Below the pieces are notes generated by a model. It saw only the letters and a program-made list of their open reading frames with translations, searched no databases and had not been told where the DNA came from. Both the position numbers and the translations under genes were made by a program. DNA of 64,000 nt, from assembly GCF_030433675.1 (NCBI RefSeq), contig NZ_JAROCB010000003.1:248001-312000 (forward strand), given 5' to 3'. How positions within the stretch are numbered: the stretch's first letter is position 1; each line of letters opens with the position of its first letter. The DNA comes from Leifsonia virtsii. GTDB taxonomy: Bacteria; Actinomycetota; Actinomycetes; Actinomycetales; Microbacteriaceae. Shown in pieces: positions 59,207 to 64,000 of the stretch.

Positions 59207-60631
59207 ATGAGCACCTTCAGCGGTCTGAACACCGCGTACTCCGGCCTCGTCGCCGCCAAGGCGGGGCTCGACGTCGTCGGGCAGAACCTGGTGAACGCGA
59301 ACACGCCGGGCTACACGCGCCAGCGGGTCAGCACCTCGGGCGTCCCGGCCCTCAACTCCGCCGGCCTGTTCTCGGGCGGCGTCCGCCCAGGTCAGGGCGT
59401 CAGCGTCGACGGCATCCAGCGCCTCGACGACGCGGCCATCGACGCGAGGGTCCGGAGCACGACGGCACTCTCCGGGTACACGAACACCCGGGCGGACGCG
59501 CTCTCCACCCTGGAGGCGTCGCTGAACGAGCCGGGCACCAACGGCCTGTCGACGCAGCTGCAGAAGTTCTGGTCCGCCTGGGGCGATGTCGCCAACCAGG
59601 CGGGGGAGCAGGCGCCGGTCGGCGTACTGCTCGGCCAGGCGGGCAGCCTCGTGACGCAGCTGCAGACCGGGTACCGCGCGGTCGACGACCAGTGGAGCGC
59701 GGTGCGGACCTCGATGGACGGCATGGTCGCCGACCTCAACACGGCCGCGACCGAGGTCGCCGACCTGAACGGGCGCATCCGCTCGGCCCTCATGTCGGGA
59801 CAGTCGCCCAACGAGCTGATGGACCGCCGGGACCTGCTCACCACGTCCATCGCCAAGCTGGCCGGGGGAGTGGTGCGGCCCAACGAGGACGGCACGGTGG
59901 ACGTTCTGGTCGGCGGTAACGCGCTCGTCGCCGGCACGACCGCCAACGCGGTCAAGGCCGCCGGTGCGACCCGCATGGTGGACGCCGGGGCCGACCCGGC
60001 GCGGCTGGAGTGGGCGTACCGTCCGGGCGCGGCGATCGCGCTCGAGGGCGGTTCGATCGCCGGCGCGGTCTCGACCCTTGCTCCCGCCGACGCCTCCGGC
60101 ACGGGCGGTGTGCTCGCCGAGGCCGCCGCGAGCTACAACGCGTTCGCCGTCGCGCTCGCTCAGCGGGTGAACGCCGTGCACCAGACCGGCGTGACGCCGA
60201 CCGGCGCGACCGGGCTCGACTTCTTTGCGATCGACGCCAGCAAGCCCGCGGCCCTCGGACTCTCCGTCGTACCGACCGGCGTCTCTCAGGTGGCCACGGG
60301 AGCACCCGGTGCGGGAGGCTCCGACGGCAGCATCGCCGACGCGATCGGCCAGCTCGGCACCGGGGCCAACGCCGTCGACAAGCAGTGGTCGGCCTTCGTC
60401 GTGCGCGTCGGCGTCGCGAGCAAGACCGAGAAGCAGCAGTCCGATCTCGCCGACCTCGCCACCAGTGCCGCGACCAACGCCCAGTTGTCCGGCGCATCCG
60501 TCGACCTCGACGAGGAGAACATGAACATGCTCTCGTTCCAGCATGCCTACCAGGGAGCCGCGCGCGTGATGACCGCCGTGGACGAAGCCCTCGACGTGCT
60601 CATCAACCACACCGGACTCGTCGGGAGATGA
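59207..60631 (+). CDS. flgK: FlgK, hook-filament junction protein 1
   Basis: A 474-residue FlgK. The N-terminal rod-type helix (LNTAYSGLVAAKAGLDVVGQNLVNANTPGYTRQRV in part) and C-terminal helix (NMLSFQHAYQGAARVMTAVDEALDVLI in part) are clear, with the FlgK-typical NGLSTQLQKFWSAWGDVANQ block near residue 100. It is exported and links hook to filament. It lies 4 bases after flgN and overlaps flgL in ATGA. Confidence 0.95.
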   Translation: MSTFSGLNTAYSGLVAAKAGLDVVGQNLVNANTPGYTRQRVSTSGVPALNSAGLFSGGVRPGQGVSVDGIQRLDDAAIDARVRSTTALSGYTNTRADALSTLEASLNEPGTNGLSTQLQKFWSAWGDVANQAGEQAPVGVLLGQAGSLVTQLQTGYRAVDDQWSAVRTSMDGMVADLNTAATEVADLNGRIRSALMSGQSPNELMDRRDLLTTSIAKLAGGVVRPNEDGTVDVLVGGNALVAGTTANAVKAAGATRMVDAGADPARLEWAYRPGAAIALEGGSIAGAVSTLAPADASGTGGVLAEAAASYNAFAVALAQRVNAVHQTGVTPTGATGLDFFAIDASKPAALGLSVVPTGVSQVATGAPGAGGSDGSIADAIGQLGTGANAVDKQWSAFVVRVGVASKTEKQQSDLADLATSAATNAQLSGASVDLDEENMNMLSFQHAYQGAARVMTAVDEALDVLINHTGLVGR

Positions 60632-61518
60632 CCGTGATCAGCCGAGTGACCAACGCGACCCAGACCGCGAACGCCCAGCGCAACCTGCAGTTGAGCCTCC
60701 AGCGCCAGGCGGCGCTGTACGACCAGGCGACCAGCCGTCGCCTGCTCAACAAGCCGTCGGACGACCCCACCGCCACGGCCAGCGCGCTCGGCGTGCGCTC
60801 CGACCAGGCGGCGACCGCGCAGTACCAGCGCAATGTCGACAACGGCGATGCCTGGCTGAACACGGCCGACTCCGCGCTCTCGTCCGTCGAGACCCTCATG
60901 CGTCGCGCCCGTGACCTGACCGTCCAGGGCGCGAACGACGGCGCGATGTCGCCGGAGGCGAAGGAGTCGATCGCGACGGAGCTCGACGGCATCAAGAAGA
61001 GCCTGCTCGCGCTCGCCAACACCACCTACCTCGGGCGGACCGTCTTCGCCGGCAACTCGGACGCAGGAGTCGCCTTCCAGCCCGACTACTCCTTCACCGG
61101 GGCGGCTGGAAGTACAGTGGAGCGCAGGATCGGCCCCGACACCACGGTGCGGGTGGATGCCGACGGCGCCGCGGTCTTCGGAACGGGCGCTTCGTCGGTG
61201 TTCTCGCTGATCGACAACACCGTGAACGACCTCCGCACGGGCGTGAACGTCCGGCCCCGGCTGGCGGAGATCGACGACAGGATGAAGGCCATCGTGGGAG
61301 AGCACGCGGAGATCGGCGGCCGCCAGACCCGCATCGACAAGGCGAAGGACGCCCTCGCCGTCGGCGCGAACGCCCTGGAGGGTCAGCGCTCCTCCCTGGA
61401 AGACGTCGACCTGAGCAAGGTGATCCTCGACCTCAAGACCCAGGACGTGAACTACCAGACCGCCATCGCCGTGACCGCGCGCGTGCTCCAGCCGACCCTG
61501 ATGGACTTCCTCCGATGA
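60628..61518 (+). CDS. flgL: FlgL, hook-filament junction protein 2
   Basis: A 296-residue flagellin-like FlgL: N-terminal helix (NATQTANAQRNLQLSLQRQAALYDQATSRRLLNKPSDDP in part), the ARDLTVQGANDG helix and C-terminal LEGQRSSLEDVDLSKVILDL region. It forms the second adaptor ring below the filament. The start ATG overlaps the flgK stop and its own stop overlaps the fliW start in ATGA. Confidence 0.94.
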   Translation: MTVISRVTNATQTANAQRNLQLSLQRQAALYDQATSRRLLNKPSDDPTATASALGVRSDQAATAQYQRNVDNGDAWLNTADSALSSVETLMRRARDLTVQGANDGAMSPEAKESIATELDGIKKSLLALANTTYLGRTVFAGNSDAGVAFQPDYSFTGAAGSTVERRIGPDTTVRVDADGAAVFGTGASSVFSLIDNTVNDLRTGVNVRPRLAEIDDRMKAIVGEHAEIGGRQTRIDKAKDALAVGANALEGQRSSLEDVDLSKVILDLKTQDVNYQTAIAVTARVLQPTLMDFLR

Positions 61519-61898
61519 CCGCGATCAGCTTCCTCGCACCCCCGCCCGGCCTCGAGCCGCTCGACGCCTTCGAGCTGGAGCCGGTCGCCGGCGCGGACGG
61601 GCTCTACACGCTCGCCTCGACCGAGCGTCCCGAGATCCGCCTGTTCACGATCGACGCGGAGCGCCACCTGCCCGGCTACTCGCCGGAGCTGCCCGACGAC
61701 CGTGCGGCGGAGCTCGGCATCCAGGAGGCCTCAGAGGCCCTCCTGCTCGTCGTGGTCACGCCCTCCCAGTCCGGCAGCACGGTCAACCTGCTCGCGCCGG
61801 TGATCGTCAACCGCGGGACGGGCGCGGCCCTGCAGCTGGTGCTCGACGACGACGCGTTCCCTGTGCGGGCAGAGCTCGCCGCCCTCGCCGGCGCGTAG
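61515..61898 (+). CDS. fliW: FliW, flagellar assembly factor and CsrA antagonist
   Basis: A 127-residue FliW with the hydrophobic beta-rich core typical of the family (ALLLVVVTPSQSGSTVNLLAPVIVNRGTGAALQLVL in part). In Bacillus FliW binds either flagellin or CsrA; when flagellin is exported, freed FliW inhibits CsrA and flagellin is made. It is translationally coupled to flgL. CsrA (27915) and fliC (56581) are both in the window. Confidence 0.93.
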   Translation: MTAISFLAPPPGLEPLDAFELEPVAGADGLYTLASTERPEIRLFTIDAERHLPGYSPELPDDRAAELGIQEASEALLLVVVTPSQSGSTVNLLAPVIVNRGTGAALQLVLDDDAFPVRAELAALAGA

Positions 61899-61902
61899 GG
61901 CG

Positions 61903-61932
61903 GCTCAGCCGGCCTTCGCTCAGCCGGCCTTC
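61903..61932. repeat. Tandem duplication of 15 bp at a gene end
   Basis: GCTCAGCCGGCCTTC occurs twice in a row. It spans the stop codon of the minus-strand lipoprotein gene, giving a second in-frame stop after the first. Confidence 0.75.
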
Positions 61933-63191
61933 TTAGCGGGGCACGGCGCAGCCTTGGTCATCGCGTCCACGGTCTGCTGCTCCGACCATGGCAGCGAGGG
62001 AACCACCTTCGCGCCCTTCTGCTTCGCGGGCAGCTTGGAGGCGATGGACGCCAAGCGCTGAGCCAGCGCCTGAGCGAACCCGGCACCGGGGGTGGAGTTG
62101 TTGAGCGCCACCACGACGGTCAGGCCCGAGGACGGGTCGGAGAACACCGCGGACAGGTACCCGGGAACGGCCCCGCTGCTCCCGCGCAGCGGACCGAGGA
62201 GCTGCACGCCGAGGCCGTAGCGCTGCCACGACTGGCCGTTGACCACCGCGTCCACCTGGGCCTTGTCGCTCTTGTCGCTCAGGAGGCTGCCCGCGGCGAG
62301 CGCCTGCCCGAACGACTTCAGGTCGGCCAGGTTCGAGACGGCTCCGCCCGAGGTCCACCCCTGCGACGGGGAGAGGCGGCTCACGTCCCTCATCGGCTCG
62401 CAGACGACCGCACCGGCGCCGTCGACTCCGGCCGCGTAACCCGCCGGGTGCTTCCCCGGCACGGAGAACTGCGAGCTGCCCGGCAGGCTCGTCGCTTTCA
62501 TCCCCAGCTCGTCGAAGACGTACTGCTTGTACAGCTCGGGCCAGCTTCGGTCGGTGGCGTTCTGCAGCGCCATCCCGACGAGCACGGCGTTCGTGGCCGA
62601 GCGGCCGTACTTCTCGCCCGGCTTCCCGTAGCGCTGCATCGCGATGCCGTCGCTCGCCAGCTCCAGGGGAGGCCACTGCCGGGTCGGGTTCATCACGAAC
62701 TTGCCCGACAGCGCCGCCGTGTAGTCGGCGATGCCGGAGGTGTCCTGGCACAGCTCCCGCAGGGTGACGCCCTCCACCCCGACGAGCCCGGGCACCCACT
62801 TGGTGAGCGGGTCGTCGAGTCCGACCCGGCCCTCGTCGACCAGCCGGAGGAGGACAGTGCACGTCATCGGGGTGGTGTTCTGGCCGATCCGGAAGGTCAT
62901 GTCCTCGGTCACCGGCGTCGAACCGCCACGGGTCGTCGTCCCGACGGCCGTCGTCCAGCTGCCCGCCCAGGGCGCCCACACGCCCGCCACACCGGCGGAG
63001 GCGTCCGCCAGGGTCATGGCGTCGGTGACGGCGGCGGTCATGCGCTTCTCGACGTCCGCCCCCAGACCGCCCGGCTGCTGCGACGGCAGGTCGGTGCTGC
63101 CCGCGGCGCCCGTGCATCCGGCCAGCGCGAGCGTCGCCAGCCCGGCGGCTGCGGCGAGCGCGAGCCGCCCGAACTTGCTCTGACGTCGCAT
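61920..63191 (-). CDS. Penicillin-binding-like serine hydrolase lipoprotein, catalytic motifs lost
   Basis: A 423-residue lipoprotein (signal LALAAAAGLATLALAGC, lipobox Cys26) of the class C beta-lactamase/DD-carboxypeptidase fold. Structural landmarks remain: FRIG, LVDEGRVGLDDPLTKWVPG, TLRELCQDTSGIADY. But the SxxK position reads Gln104-Asn-Thr-Thr107, the YxN position Arg197-Ser-Ala199, and the HxG position Ser-Ser-Gly near 338-340. It is therefore probably a catalytically dead binding protein on the outer face of the membrane. The start at 63191 is set by the signal peptide and a GGGGGG stretch upstream. Confidence 0.85.
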   Translation of the reverse strand: MRRQSKFGRLALAAAAGLATLALAGCTGAAGSTDLPSQQPGGLGADVEKRMTAAVTDAMTLADASAGVAGVWAPWAGSWTTAVGTTTRGGSTPVTEDMTFRIGQNTTPMTCTVLLRLVDEGRVGLDDPLTKWVPGLVGVEGVTLRELCQDTSGIADYTAALSGKFVMNPTRQWPPLELASDGIAMQRYGKPGEKYGRSATNAVLVGMALQNATDRSWPELYKQYVFDELGMKATSLPGSSQFSVPGKHPAGYAAGVDGAGAVVCEPMRDVSRLSPSQGWTSGGAVSNLADLKSFGQALAAGSLLSDKSDKAQVDAVVNGQSWQRYGLGVQLLGPLRGSSGAVPGYLSAVFSDPSSGLTVVVALNNSTPGAGFAQALAQRLASIASKLPAKQKGAKVVPSLPWSEQQTVDAMTKAAPCPAKKAG

Positions 63192-63354
63192 CGTTACATC
63201 CCCCCGGGGGTCGGCCCTGTGTGTCCAGCGATTATACGTGCGGCAGAATTCCGGCTCCGGCGCAAGGGGCTGTGTCCGCAATCCGATTCGGTCGATGCTG
63301 CGAATGGAATGTGAGGCGCGCATCCGTGCGCCGTCCCTACGGAAGGAACGTGTC

Positions 63355-63774
63355 ATGCGCAACTCACCGAATCGTCTGGTGGCCACCATCTTCGGTGCGG
63401 TCTACCTGCTCGTCGGTCTCCTCGGCTTCGCCGTCACCGGCGGTGTCGGCTTCGTCGCCACCAAGGGCGGACTGCTGCTCGGCATCTTCGAGGTGAACCC
63501 GCTGCACAACATCGCCCACCTCCTGATCGGCGCCGCCCTGCTGATTGCCGGTCTGACCCGGGTCGCCGCGGCCAAGGCAGTCAACACCACGGTCGGCGCC
63601 GTCTACCTGCTGCTGGGTATCGTCGGCTTCTTCCTGGTCGGCACTGGCGCGAACATCCTCGCGCTGAACACGCCCGACCACTTCCTGCACCTGGTGAGCG
63701 CCATCGTCCTGCTGGGCACGGGACTCGGCGCCGACCGCGGCACGCGCGCCACCACGGCCGCGACCGCCCGCTAA
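63355..63774 (+). CDS. DUF4383 membrane protein
   Basis: A 139-residue protein with four hydrophobic helices and the family features NRLVATIFGAVYLLVGLLGF and NPLHNIAHLLIGAALL, matching DUF4383. The repeat of a similar helix pair (TVGAVYLLLGIVGFFLVG ... TPDHFLHLVSAIVLLGTG) suggests an internal duplication. Function unknown. The ATG at 63355 has GGAAGGA about 8 bases upstream. Confidence 0.85.
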   Translation: MRNSPNRLVATIFGAVYLLVGLLGFAVTGGVGFVATKGGLLLGIFEVNPLHNIAHLLIGAALLIAGLTRVAAAKAVNTTVGAVYLLLGIVGFFLVGTGANILALNTPDHFLHLVSAIVLLGTGLGADRGTRATTAATAR

Positions 63775-63790
63775 GCAGGCCACGGCTCCC

Positions 63791-64000
63791 ATGAGCAGGA
63801 TGACGGGAACGCTGCGGGCCGCCCCCGCCGCCTCGGCCGACACGGCCGTGGCGGTGGGCCCGGCGGCCCGCGCGTTCCTCGCCGTGGCCGCGCTGGGGGC
63901 GGGGCTGCTGCATGCGGCCCTCGCCCCCAGCGCACCCCCCGCGCTGCTCGCCGCGTTCCTCACGATGTCGCTCGCCGAGCTCGGCTGGGCGGCGGGAACG
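63791..64000 (+). CDS. Membrane protein, 5' part only
   Basis: A frame open from ATG 63791 to the right edge gives at least 70 residues: a short Ala/Thr-rich start, then hydrophobic segments (ARAFLAVAALGAGLLHAALA, ALLAAFLTMSLAELGWAAG). It is probably a polytopic membrane protein cotranscribed with the DUF4383 gene 16 bases upstream. Too little is present to assign it. Confidence 0.55.
   Translation, partial: MSRMTGTLRAAPAASADTAVAVGPAARAFLAVAALGAGLLHAALAPSAPPALLAAFLTMSLAELGWAAGT

Noticed and set aside
63202-63211. CCCCC/GGGGG palindrome upstream of the lipoprotein gene as an operator
   Set aside because: The G-run on the minus strand works as the ribosome site, and a simple C/G run is weak evidence for an operator.

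Overview
The window is very GC-rich DNA packed with short-spaced genes on both strands, using ATG and GTG starts, with a near-complete flagellar cluster of the actinobacterial kind (csrA, fliW, flgN, flbD, one outer membrane-free basal body set, no LPS or peptidoglycan ring genes). Gene content and protein style point to a motile member of the Microbacteriaceae, most like Leifsonia. This is an inference from the sequence, not a database match. No tRNA, rRNA, CRISPR array, insertion sequence or phage gene was seen.

Layout. 1-11.6 kb holds an accessory carbohydrate region: an ABC exporter subunit coupled to a GH84 hexosaminidase, a Stealth-type sugar-phosphate transferase, a cyclic-nucleotide-type phosphodiesterase, a GH2 beta-mannosidase with a LacI-type operator, and two Gfo/Idh/MocA oxidoreductases. 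11.7-15.2 kb is a breakpoint where a truncated lipoprotein gene (+) runs head-on into a truncated DUF11 surface-protein gene (-). 15.5-22.9 kb holds an SDR, a HAD phosphatase, small hypothetical proteins, a 946-residue membrane protein with a lipase-like serine elbow and a TMEM175-type channel. 22.9-27.9 kb is a three-gene MFS exporter, sensor kinase and response regulator operon, followed by a TetR regulator with two clear operators in front of a DUF4386 membrane protein.

27.9-61.9 kb is the flagellar region. Leftwards run csrA, a hypothetical gene, flhA, flhB, fliR, fliQ, fliP, fliO, then fliN and fliM. Rightwards run flbD, motA and motB. Leftwards again run flgE, flgD, fliK, an NlpC/P60 hydrolase, fliJ, fliI, fliH, fliG, fliF, fliE, flgC and flgB, then a fliT-position gene, fliS, fliD, fliC and fliA. 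Rightwards at the end come flgN, flgK, flgL and fliW. Six sites match one sigma-28 rule, TAAC-N15-GCCGATAG (one has GCCGATGG). CsrA, FliW and FliC are all present, so the FliW-CsrA-flagellin switch is probable.

Two non-flagellar modules interrupt the flagellar genes: an FGE-like protein plus a HEVGH membrane metallopeptidase (34.5-36.6 kb), and an arabinofuranosidase, FetB-like permease, arsR/Cys-rich peptide/arsC and DUF1232 block (40.5-44.3 kb). Their borders coincide with copies of two families of palindromic repeats (58 nt, five copies; 75 nt, two copies), the most striking non-coding structure in the window. The window ends with a penicillin-binding-like lipoprotein that appears to have lost its catalytic motifs, a DUF4383 membrane protein and the start of another membrane protein.
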